DNA of 5,376 nt from an uncultured Bacteroidota bacterium (GTDB lineage: Bacteria > Bacteroidota > Bacteroidia > B-17B0 > Aurantibacillaceae). Position numbers and translations under genes: made by a program. This document shows, one piece after another, positions 1 to 5,376 of the stretch. The stretch's first letter is position 1. Each line of letters opens with the position of its first letter. Location: the NCBI GenBank assembly GCA_937868675.1, contig CALMNJ010000506.1, positions 1 through 5,376 of the forward strand, written 5' to 3'. The notes under the pieces are model-generated. The model saw only the letters and a program-made list of their open reading frames with translations. It did not search any database and was not told the origin of the DNA.

Positions 1-9
1 TGGAAGTAA

Positions 10-49
10 CTATAAATGGTAGTAATTTAGTGCTATAAATTGTAGTAAT
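10..49 (+). promoter_or_regulatory. Duplicated 17-bp element, candidate operator of the XRE/S24 gene
   Basis: Two near-identical copies of CTATAAATgGTAGTAAT lie at 10-26 and 33-49 (second copy CTATAAATtGTAGTAAT); 16 of 17 bases match and the period is 23 bp. Each copy holds a small dyad: ACTA-N7-TAGT at 9-23 in the first, and CTA-N7-TAG at 33-45 in the second. The second copy runs into the ATG at 48. Repressors of the XRE/S24 class usually bind paired sites in their own promoter, so autoregulation is the natural reading, but that is inferred from position only. A sequence resembling the Bacteroidota -7 box TAnnTTTG, with one mismatch, is at 23-30 (TAATTTAG) between the copies; its -33 partner would fall at or beyond the window edge. 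Confidence 0.5.
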
Positions 50-827
50 GAGCAAAATAGCATCCAACATCCGTTTTTTACGTCAGATGAAAGGGCTTTC
101 GCAGGAACAGCTGGCTGACGAACTTAGAATAACCCGTTCGCGTGTGGGTGGATATGAGGAGGCCCGCAACGAGCCGCCGATTGATATTCTGATACGCCTT
201 TCGGAATATTTTCACGTGGCCATTGACGCAATGGTGCGTGGCGATTTGAAAAAAACCAATCTGGACGGGCTGATGAAGCTTGGGAAAAACCGTATTCTGT
301 TTCCTATTTTATTAGACAATGAAGGCAACGATATGGTGGAACTCATACCGCTTAAGGCTTCGGCGGGGTATTTAAAAGGATATGCTGACCCTGAATACAT
401 AGAGCGGTTGCCACAAATGAAACTTCCGTTTTTGCCAACCGGAAAACACCGGGCCTTTCCTATTAAGGGCGATAGCATGCCGCCCATTAAAGAAGGTTCG
501 TTTGTGATTGCAAAATATCTGGAACGTATTGAAGACCTGCGTCCCGGCCATACATACGTTGTGGTAACAAAGGACGACGGGCTTTCGTATAAGCGCATTA
601 TGAATTATAATAAGCGCGACGGAACCATGGAGTTGCACTCGGATAATAAAATCTATCAGCCGTATAAAGTGCGTGTAAGCGATGTGCTGGAGCTTTGGGA
701 GTACACCTGCTGCATAAATATGAACCAGTACGACGATGCCGAGCTTAATCTGGACAGTATTATGAATATGCTGAAGGGGCTTAAGGTGGAAATAGCGGGG
801 ATTAAAAAAACCAGCGGTAAAGCATAA
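48..827 (+). CDS. XRE-family repressor with LexA/CI-like S24 self-cleavage domain
   Basis: A 259-residue predicted transcriptional repressor of the CI/LexA design, acting in the cytoplasm on DNA. Residues about 5-61 form an XRE helix-turn-helix; the core GLSQEQLADELRITRSRVGGYE (16-37) carries the usual LSQEQLA motif. Residues about 98-216 match an S24 peptidase domain. The expected cleavage bond is A106-G107 in KASAGYL, the nucleophile is S143 in GDSM, and the general base is K182 in SYKRI. Spacing from site to Ser (36-37 residues) and Ser to Lys (39) is very close to LexA (A84/G85, S119, K156), so the protein looks competent for RecA-stimulated or spontaneous self-cleavage. The last 40 residues (from about 220, starting YTCC) have no recognised domain. 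The ATG at 48 is the only sensible start and abuts the duplicated element upstream. The next gene begins 9 nt after the stop, so the repressor probably heads an operon. Its inducing signal and targets cannot be read from sequence. Confidence 0.93.
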   Translation: MSKIASNIRFLRQMKGLSQEQLADELRITRSRVGGYEEARNEPPIDILIRLSEYFHVAIDAMVRGDLKKTNLDGLMKLGKNRILFPILLDNEGNDMVELIPLKASAGYLKGYADPEYIERLPQMKLPFLPTGKHRAFPIKGDSMPPIKEGSFVIAKYLERIEDLRPGHTYVVVTKDDGLSYKRIMNYNKRDGTMELHSDNKIYQPYKVRVSDVLELWEYTCCINMNQYDDAELNLDSIMNMLKGLKVEIAGIKKTSGKA

Positions 828-836
828 ACCTTGGGG

Positions 837-1271
837 GTGAAAAATTGGATGCTGGTTTTACTGAGCCTTTTTGTACTGGCAGTCGAAGGCGTTACGGTGC
901 AGGCTCAGAGCCTTAATGCCGGGGTGCTTGAGTGTACTTTTAAGGGCGACAAGGCAAAAAAAATCAGTGTAAGAAAACTGATGAAATTCAGGAGAAAAGC
1001 CATGTACTTTAATCCTTTGAGTTATGTGGGAGCCGGGTTAATGTTTGCCTATCAGAATAGCATATCCGAACAGATGCAAACAAACTGCATGTACGAAATA
1101 AGCTGTTCGGAGTACACAAAACGTTCTATTCAGGAATCCGGAATTGTGGCTGGGGTTTTAAAAGGGTTTTATCAGCTAAGTGAGTGTCATCCGGCTGCGT
1201 TGTACGAGCACCCCAGGTCGTTTATAAACGGTGGCAAAATCATTAACCGTATTGAGGGCGCGAAAAAATAA
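837..1271 (+). CDS. yidD: YidD-like protein with a predicted signal peptide (membrane insertion efficiency factor family)
   Basis: A protein of 144 residues if translated from GTG 837. The YidD core is clear: YQNSIS (72-77) matches YQRLISP of E. coli YidD, CMYEISCSEY (84-93) matches CRFTPTCSSY, then a G...G helix and ECHP (116-119) matches KCHP. The classical family assists YidC/Sec-dependent insertion at the inner membrane. Two things are unusual. The N-terminus (1-23, MKNWMLVLL...VQA) reads as a signal peptide cut before QS, implying export, whereas canonical YidD is cytosolic-side. The GGxDPVP tail is also missing, replaced by HPRSFINGGK. An extra cysteine (C33) follows the signal. Start choice: TTG 831 would add two residues; ATG 849 would drop MKNW and its lysine; GTG 837 gives the best signal peptide. 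The 3' end overlaps the next gene by 20 nt, suggesting coupling. Family membership is secure; a role in membrane insertion is uncertain for this diverged member. Confidence 0.85.
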   Translation: MKNWMLVLLSLFVLAVEGVTVQAQSLNAGVLECTFKGDKAKKISVRKLMKFRRKAMYFNPLSYVGAGLMFAYQNSISEQMQTNCMYEISCSEYTKRSIQESGIVAGVLKGFYQLSECHPAALYEHPRSFINGGKIINRIEGAKK

Positions 1272-2016
1272 GCTGCTTCTGGCCTTACTCTTTCCCTGGC
1301 TGATGCAGGCGCAGGTTAATCTTTCTTTTATCAGGCATCTCGAAAGTCAGGGACTTAGGGTTGAAAACAGAGCGTACCTGAATGCCATTGGGGGCAACAC
1401 CGATTCGCTGCATTACGCCGAAGCGCGTTTTTATCTTCATTACTTCAACGATTCGGCATTTATATATCATTACAAACTTAGTCGCCGCCTTTGTAAAGCG
1501 GATGAGCAGATCATGCAACAGGCTTCGATACTGATGTTGAATGCCGACGATGCAAAATACCGCAGGGAGTGGTTTGAAACGATAGATACTTCGGCCACAG
1601 GCAACATTCTCAAAAAAATAAGATTGGCGTATTTCGCGGCAGAAGATCCGCTTAATTTTAAAAACGATTTTGAGAAAAGCGAACTCAGCGATTCGTTTGG
1701 TGAATACTATGGGGTGATGCGCAAAAAACCGGCTCTGGCTGCGGCCATGTCGGTGCTGGTGCCGGGTTTGGGTAAAATTTATGCCGGAAAAACCGTGTCG
1801 GGAATCAACGGATTTATTATTAATGGAGTTTATGCGGTGCAAACCTGGGAAAGCAATAAACGGCTCGGGATGTATCATCCGCTTACCTTATTTAATGCCG
1901 GAACGCTGGCGGCATTTTACCTTTCCAATATTTACGGAAGTTATAAAAGTATTATTGACCTGCGCCGGGAGCGCAAAAAGCAATTTATTAAAGATGCGAC
2001 GTTCCTGTATAATTAA
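1252..2016 (+). CDS. Exported membrane protein with C-terminal PGLGKIYAGK module (DUF5683/TM2-like), first of a tandem pair
   Basis: Function unknown. From TTG 1252 the product has 254 residues. Residues 1-20 (MRARKNKLLLALLFPWLMQA) form a strong signal peptide. Residues about 25-150 are charged and helical in character, possibly TPR-like (Y/F/A-rich amphipathic stretches such as YAEARFYLHYF at 55-65), without a clear repeat. The C-terminal module starts at RKKPALAAAMSVLVPGLGKIYAGK (157-180), followed by two hydrophobic segments (about 183-197 and 210-226) and a basic tail (RRERKKQ). The KxPxxAxxxSxxxPGxGxxYxGK signature is typical of Bacteroidota DUF5683/TM2-like small membrane domains. A GTG at 1231 is an alternative start that would lengthen the overlap with the YidD-like gene from 20 to 41 nt; TTG 1252 is preferred because it puts the basic residues right at the N-terminus. 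The start lies inside the upstream gene and the end overlaps the downstream gene, so it is almost certainly co-transcribed with both. Confidence 0.8.
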   Translation: MRARKNKLLLALLFPWLMQAQVNLSFIRHLESQGLRVENRAYLNAIGGNTDSLHYAEARFYLHYFNDSAFIYHYKLSRRLCKADEQIMQQASILMLNADDAKYRREWFETIDTSATGNILKKIRLAYFAAEDPLNFKNDFEKSELSDSFGEYYGVMRKKPALAAAMSVLVPGLGKIYAGKTVSGINGFIINGVYAVQTWESNKRLGMYHPLTLFNAGTLAAFYLSNIYGSYKSIIDLRRERKKQFIKDATFLYN

Positions 2017-2806
2017 TTTTTTTCTGGCGCTGACCTCGTTTTCAGCCTACGCCCAAAAGGCGATGCCCGACAGTTTGTTGTATTACGAATGGCAATTTTA
2101 CAATGGCGGGCAGCGAGAGGAGGTATTGCTGGATAAACTACAGTATCAGTTGCAGTTATCAGGGTTTAACGAGGCTTATCCAACGGCGCTCCGTATAAAG
2201 CCTGAAAAAATCGGTGATCCGGCGCAACGCGTCAATTTTTATCACAATGCCGCCCTTCTTGCTTATTTAAACAGCGATGAGGGGCGTTGCAGGCTGTTTC
2301 TGGACAAGCTTGAACAGGAGGCCGGAAAACTGGAAACGGATGAAACATTGTTGCAAATACTTGCCAACCGCAATCACGATACGGATTTGGTAAGACAGAA
2401 GATAAACATCCTGTCAGCCAACGATACCATTTTTTCGAAACTATTGTGTTTTAATAAACTTGCGGGTTATGAACGAAAACACCTGAACCGGTATCTGATT
2501 TCATCGGCTATTATTCCGGGGAGTGGCACTGCACTTAACGGCGAACCCCTGAGAGGTGCATTATCACTTGCGCTGAGTGCTGCCTCGGCTTACGGAATCG
2601 GGATGCTATGGCAGTACGGTTTAAAACTCAACGCTGTTTTTCTGGGTGGAAATATTGGACTTAAATTTTATACGGGCAATATACGTTTAACCAAAAAAGC
2701 GTTTGAACGAAAAGAAAAACGGCAGCGTGCAAAACTGGCTCAGCCGTGCGAGGCGGCGCTAAAAAAAGTGCTTGAGCAATATCCGCTTAATTGGAAGGGG
2801 ATATAG
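1994..2806 (+). CDS. Exported membrane protein with PGSGTALNG module, diverged partner of the preceding gene
   Basis: Function unknown; 270 residues. Residues 1-20 (MRRSCIINFFLALTSFSAYA) are a signal peptide cut before QK. Residues about 25-160 are soluble, charged and probably helical (for example HNAALLAYLNSDEGRCRLFL at 84-103). The C-terminal module, LISSAIIPGSGTALNGEPLRG (168-188), is followed by hydrophobic segments (about 189-207 and 212-226) and a basic tail (KKAFERKEKRQRAK). The order of elements and the PGxGxxxxG motif parallel the preceding gene, as does the end of the module (FLGGNIGLKFYTGNI against LFNAGTLAAFYLSNI), so the two look like old tandem paralogues. The ATG at 1994 is chosen because it begins the signal peptide and gives a 23-nt overlap with the upstream gene. 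The frame stays open back to 1781, but that extension lies wholly inside the previous gene and does not resemble coding sequence. The 3' end overlaps the minus-strand gene by 20 bp. Confidence 0.8.
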   Translation: MRRSCIINFFLALTSFSAYAQKAMPDSLLYYEWQFYNGGQREEVLLDKLQYQLQLSGFNEAYPTALRIKPEKIGDPAQRVNFYHNAALLAYLNSDEGRCRLFLDKLEQEAGKLETDETLLQILANRNHDTDLVRQKINILSANDTIFSKLLCFNKLAGYERKHLNRYLISSAIIPGSGTALNGEPLRGALSLALSAASAYGIGMLWQYGLKLNAVFLGGNIGLKFYTGNIRLTKKAFERKEKRQRAKLAQPCEAALKKVLEQYPLNWKGI

Positions 2807-4529
2807 TGCCCATAAAACCATTGCCCTTTTTAAAATTACCACTGTTGGCGAATATGATATACAGTGGCGGGCAAAGGCAGGAAAAATATACCCCTGGCTT
2901 ATTTTTGAGGTTGGCGCATTCGGTAAACATCTGATTGTCGTAAATCCAGATATTGGTGGCGCTCACGTATTTGGCATTTTCAGGTTTGGTGCCCAGATTA
3001 TTCACCTGATACTCTGTTTTTTTGTAGTCGCCCGAATTTCCTTCGAACACTGCATACTCGAGGCGGTCGCGGACTTCTTTTCTGGATTTACGGGAGCGCG
3101 AATTTTTCTTTTCTGAATTGGCCCGGTATTCCGACCCGTAAACGGCATAGTATTTGTTTTTTTCTGAGATTACCGAAAGGTCCGGAATGTTCCAGCCGCT
3201 GTAGGTTTTTATCCGATCCAGATTGGAAGCCCAAACCATGTTGCCGTTAACATCAAATTTAAATGCGGTGATGTTGCGTTTCGTACAATAATAATGAGTA
3301 ACACAGTTTTGTGAACCATTGGGCCCTGTTGTACAGGTAGTTTGCTGCCAGTTACGCATAATGGTGCAAAACAGCAGCGTGTTGCCGCCCTCTGTAAAAA
3401 CACTTTCAATCACATAGTTATCGTCAATGCTTTCCATATCGGAGGCTTTCGCTTTTTTATTCTGGAAAGCGCCACCCTGCTTCTGATCCTCTTTATCTGA
3501 GGCATATAGTTTGTCAAGAAACGCTCTGTCGAAATACGTGAATTTAGGTTCTTCGATGCTAAAGTTGCGGCTCTCGCAGGTCATGTAAAAAATACCGTGT
3601 GTGTCTTTTCCTTTGGGGTCTTTTTCCAAATCAGAAAAAAAGCCATAAAGCCTTACCGTGCTTTTTGTCACGATCCATGAAAAATTAAAGGTGTTTTTAT
3701 CTTTGAATTTAATGTTGAAGTATTTCATGTCGCCGGTTTCGGGCGCTATCTGAATAAGCACCGGGTAAACACTGGCTTCGCCTTTGCGCAGCGATTTTTT
3801 TTCCTCGTCGCTTACTTTCACCATATCTTTAACGTAGAGATAACCGTCGTTGCCCTGCTCGTAGGTGCAGATGAGCGTGGCAGAATTATCGCTCCGGCGA
3901 TTTTTTGTGATGATGATGGGAAGCGTAACCTGTCCGGAATTAACGAGCGAAAGGTCTTCGTTAATAAGCTTGTATTCAAGCCGGAGATTTTCGCCCTCTT
4001 TTGTAACGGCAAATTCACGACCAATAATAATTTTGTTTCCAATTTTGCCATTGTTGACAATCAGAAGGTTGTCGGTGGCTTTTTTAGAGGAATTTATTTC
4101 ATAAATTTTTTTGAGCTTGCTGATGCGCGAAAGCTTGTTATCGAATGTTTCGGCATAAATTTCAATGACCCCTTTTTCCTCTTTGGTCCATAAAATGTAA
4201 ATCAGGTTTTCGAGCACAAGGGTGCGGTAATACCTCATGTCGTCCTTTTGCTTATCGGGCACGTACCCGTATATTCTGGCTTCGGCCACCCGGCTCATGC
4301 CGTCGCGGTTAAATGCCACGAGTTTGATTCGTTTATCGCTGTTTATGCCGCCATACCCCTTGTGATTAAATTTAGCATAAGTGTATTTGCTGTTGGCGCC
4401 AATAAACTGACTGAAAAAACCGTCGAGTTTGTTGTCGTACATCATGCGTTCGCTCCATTTTACGTCAATGGATTGAGACCACAAGTGGCCCGCCATAAGA
4501 AAGAGAATGATATAGGAAAATCGTTTCAT
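2787..4529 (-). CDS. Secreted protein of unknown function, possible beta-propeller (580 aa)
   Basis: Not recognised as a named family; it resembles the long secreted hypothetical proteins common in Bacteroidota. Residues 1-18 (MKRFSYIILFLMAGHLWS) are a signal peptide cut before QS. The mature part has recurring strand-turn-strand stretches: VAFNRDGMSRVAEARI (71-86), IYAETFDNKLSRISKLKKI (124-142), YKLINEDLSLVNSG (186-199), VLIQIAPETGDMKYFNI (257-273), TAFKFDVNGNMVWASNLDRI (421-440) and YAVFEGNSGDYKKTEYQV (492-509). That spacing suggests propeller-like blades, which is an inference. A charged, low-complexity linker covers about 343-370 and a basic stretch covers 472-488. Cysteines cluster at 388, 399, 409 and 415 around TTGPNGSQNC, and at 538, 551 and 553, which would allow disulfides in the periplasm or outside. 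The protein ends SGNFKKGNGFMGTISPSN with no sorting domain. It follows the barrel gene by 18 nt on the same strand, so the two are probably one transcript. Confidence 0.82.
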   Translation of the reverse strand: MKRFSYIILFLMAGHLWSQSIDVKWSERMMYDNKLDGFFSQFIGANSKYTYAKFNHKGYGGINSDKRIKLVAFNRDGMSRVAEARIYGYVPDKQKDDMRYYRTLVLENLIYILWTKEEKGVIEIYAETFDNKLSRISKLKKIYEINSSKKATDNLLIVNNGKIGNKIIIGREFAVTKEGENLRLEYKLINEDLSLVNSGQVTLPIIITKNRRSDNSATLICTYEQGNDGYLYVKDMVKVSDEEKKSLRKGEASVYPVLIQIAPETGDMKYFNIKFKDKNTFNFSWIVTKSTVRLYGFFSDLEKDPKGKDTHGIFYMTCESRNFSIEEPKFTYFDRAFLDKLYASDKEDQKQGGAFQNKKAKASDMESIDDNYVIESVFTEGGNTLLFCTIMRNWQQTTCTTGPNGSQNCVTHYYCTKRNITAFKFDVNGNMVWASNLDRIKTYSGWNIPDLSVISEKNKYYAVYGSEYRANSEKKNSRSRKSRKEVRDRLEYAVFEGNSGDYKKTEYQVNNLGTKPENAKYVSATNIWIYDNQMFTECANLKNKPGVYFSCLCPPLYIIFANSGNFKKGNGFMGTISPSN

Positions 4530-4547
4530 ATTTAAGCGTGTCTAAAA

Positions 4548-5330
4548 TTAAAAACCAAACCCAAAACTATAGCTAAAGTTAATAGCTGGGTATAGGTTTA
4601 CCGAAAGCTCCTTGTCGGTTCGTATAACTTTATAAGGTGTTGATCCGCTTCCGGTAATCTTGTCAAACTCGGTGTAATTAACAACTTTAAAGCCTAAGTT
4701 AAATGCGATTTCATGCACTAATTTGTTTTTCTTGCCACCGATAAATTGATAGCCGTAGCCCAGCGAATAACCATTCATGCGGTAGAAAAGCCTGTTGTCG
4801 CCAATCAACGGATAATCTCCTACCTTACTTTGTACATGGTATTCGAAGGTTTCGCGGCGGTAAAAAAACTCAAAAAAACCACCATCAAAAGCTGTTCCCG
4901 AAAAATAAACCCGAAGGCCTCCCGATAAAAGAACACTGGAATCGTAATAATCGGAGTTGTTGTATAATGTTGATAGGTCAATAACATTATTGCCTGCTCC
5001 TCCCAAAAGTCCAAGGCTTCCTAAATAGGTTCCCTGTATAAAATCACCACCAAAGGCTTTGCCTACGCCAAGGATTATTGTTACCGGTTTGAACAACCTG
5101 CGCTCATAGCTAAAATAAAGTTTCTGGCGTATCAGCATGGTTGGGGTGTACTTCAAGCTGTTTCCAAAGGATACTTCTTTTTCAGACCCGCCACCATCGC
5201 GGTTTATTTGTGTCATGTTAAACGGTGAATTTTCGTTTGGTGTGTATTTTTTGTCGAGCTCCGGGTCGGTAGTTTGTGATTGAAGAAGCCGGGAACTAAA
5301 AAAAAGGAGAAGAAAAGCTAGATAACGCAT
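4548..5330 (-). CDS. Predicted outer-membrane beta-barrel protein (260 aa)
   Basis: Function unknown beyond probable outer-membrane location. Residues 1-18 (MRYLAFLLLFFSSRLLQS) are a signal peptide cut before QT. A polar, flexible, probably periplasmic stretch (20-60) follows, then alternating-residue strands rich in Y, F and G: LIRQKLYFSYERRL (66-79), VTIILGVGKAFG (83-94), SVLLSGGLRVYFSG (132-145), FFEFFYRRETFEYHV (152-166), MNGYSLGYGYQFIGG (185-199), VHEIAFNLGFKVVNY (205-219) and ELSVNLYPAINFSYSFGFGF (241-260). The terminal phenylalanine, with aromatic residues at alternating positions in the last strand, is the usual BAM-recognised end of an outer-membrane barrel. At 260 residues it would suit a small barrel of about 8-10 strands. 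It is the first gene of the minus-strand unit, ahead of the 580-residue secreted protein, which might be a surface or periplasmic partner. The ATG at 5330 is the only start that yields the signal peptide. Confidence 0.83.
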   Translation of the reverse strand: MRYLAFLLLFFSSRLLQSQTTDPELDKKYTPNENSPFNMTQINRDGGGSEKEVSFGNSLKYTPTMLIRQKLYFSYERRLFKPVTIILGVGKAFGGDFIQGTYLGSLGLLGGAGNNVIDLSTLYNNSDYYDSSVLLSGGLRVYFSGTAFDGGFFEFFYRRETFEYHVQSKVGDYPLIGDNRLFYRMNGYSLGYGYQFIGGKKNKLVHEIAFNLGFKVVNYTEFDKITGSGSTPYKVIRTDKELSVNLYPAINFSYSFGFGF

Positions 5331-5358
5331 TTGAAAACTAATTTATTTTAATAAGCAC

Positions 5359-5375
5359 TACATAGTTGGTATGTA
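5359..5375. promoter_or_regulatory. Inverted repeat TACATA-N5-TATGTA upstream of the barrel gene
   Basis: TACATA (5359-5364), GTTGG, TATGTA (5370-5375) form a perfect 6-bp inverted repeat centred about 37 bp upstream of the ATG at 5330 on the minus strand. The only visible leader of that gene is 5331-5376, an AT-rich stretch. A dyad here could be an operator or activator site for the minus-strand unit. Six-base arms in AT-rich DNA occur by chance, no clear -7/-33 promoter pair is seen beside it, and the window stops one base beyond, so this is tentative. Confidence 0.25.
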
Positions 5376-5376
5376 C

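Noticed and set aside
212..638. Minus-strand open frames opposite the XRE/S24 gene.
   Set aside because: They are antisense to a gene with strongly conserved HTH and S24 motifs and have no recognisable features.
1285..1878. Minus-strand open frame of 197 codons opposite the first PGxG protein gene.
   Set aside because: It lies entirely antisense to a gene with a signal peptide and family motif, its product is rich in H, R, F and I without any domain pattern, and there is no room for its own promoter.
1781..1993. Upstream extension of the second PGxG protein gene to an ATG at 1781.
   Set aside because: The extra 71 codons overlap the previous gene in another frame and would bury the clear signal peptide that begins at ATG 1994.
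2779..2804. Possible bidirectional terminator hairpin, ATATCC/GGATAT with a 14-nt loop.
   Set aside because: The stem is only 6 bp, mostly A/T, has a long loop and no T-tract on either strand, so it is too weak to call.
2772..3116. Plus-strand open frame of 114 codons after the PGxG genes.
   Set aside because: It lies opposite the C-terminal part of the 580-aa protein and its hydrophobic look follows from the complement of lysine- and asparagine-rich codons.
4248..4535. Plus-strand open frame of 95 codons opposite the start of the 580-aa gene.
   Set aside because: It is the antisense of a signal peptide and a well-formed N-terminus, with no independent support.
5331..5342. TAGTTTTC on the minus strand as a -7 promoter box for the barrel gene.
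   Set aside because: It resembles TAnnTTTG with one mismatch but lies only a few bases from the ATG, which leaves no room for a leader, and no -33 partner is evident.

Overview
The window looks like a piece of a Bacteroidota chromosome. Signal peptides end in the '-AQ' or '-SQ' style common in that phylum (positions just before Q in YAQ, MQAQ, WSQS). No start has a convincing Shine-Dalgarno sequence, the little non-coding DNA is AT-rich, and the gene families (XRE/S24 repressor of about 260 aa, YidD-like protein, small proteins with a PGxGxxxxG motif, secreted proteins of unknown function, outer-membrane barrel) fit that group. I cannot assign a genus.

Layout. Positions 1-47 hold a duplicated 17-bp AT-rich element that runs into the first start codon. 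From 48 to 2806 four genes lie head to tail on the plus strand with tiny gaps or overlaps: an XRE-type helix-turn-helix repressor with a complete LexA/S24-like self-cleavage domain (48-827); a YidD-like protein with a predicted signal peptide (837-1271); and two successive secreted or membrane proteins (1252-2016 and 1994-2806) that share one architecture, a signal peptide, a helical middle and a PGxGxxxxG hydrophobic C-terminal module. On the minus strand, converging on this block, are two genes: an outer-membrane beta-barrel candidate (5330-4548) followed 18 nt later by a 580-residue secreted protein of unknown function (4529-2787). The two converging units overlap by 20 bp at their 3' ends. 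Positions 5331-5376 are the only visible leader of the minus-strand unit and hold a 6-bp inverted repeat.

How the genes may work together (inference). The plus-strand block reads as a single operon in which a self-cleavable repressor could control its own expression and that of three envelope proteins. The YidD-like protein keeps the family's cysteine core but has a signal peptide and lacks the usual GGxDPVP tail, so it is probably a diverged paralogue rather than the housekeeping YidD. The minus-strand pair is another envelope unit, a barrel plus a secreted partner, and I see no direct evidence that the two units are functionally connected. There are no RNA genes, insertion sequences, CRISPR arrays or convincing terminators, and no non-coding stretch longer than 50 bases.
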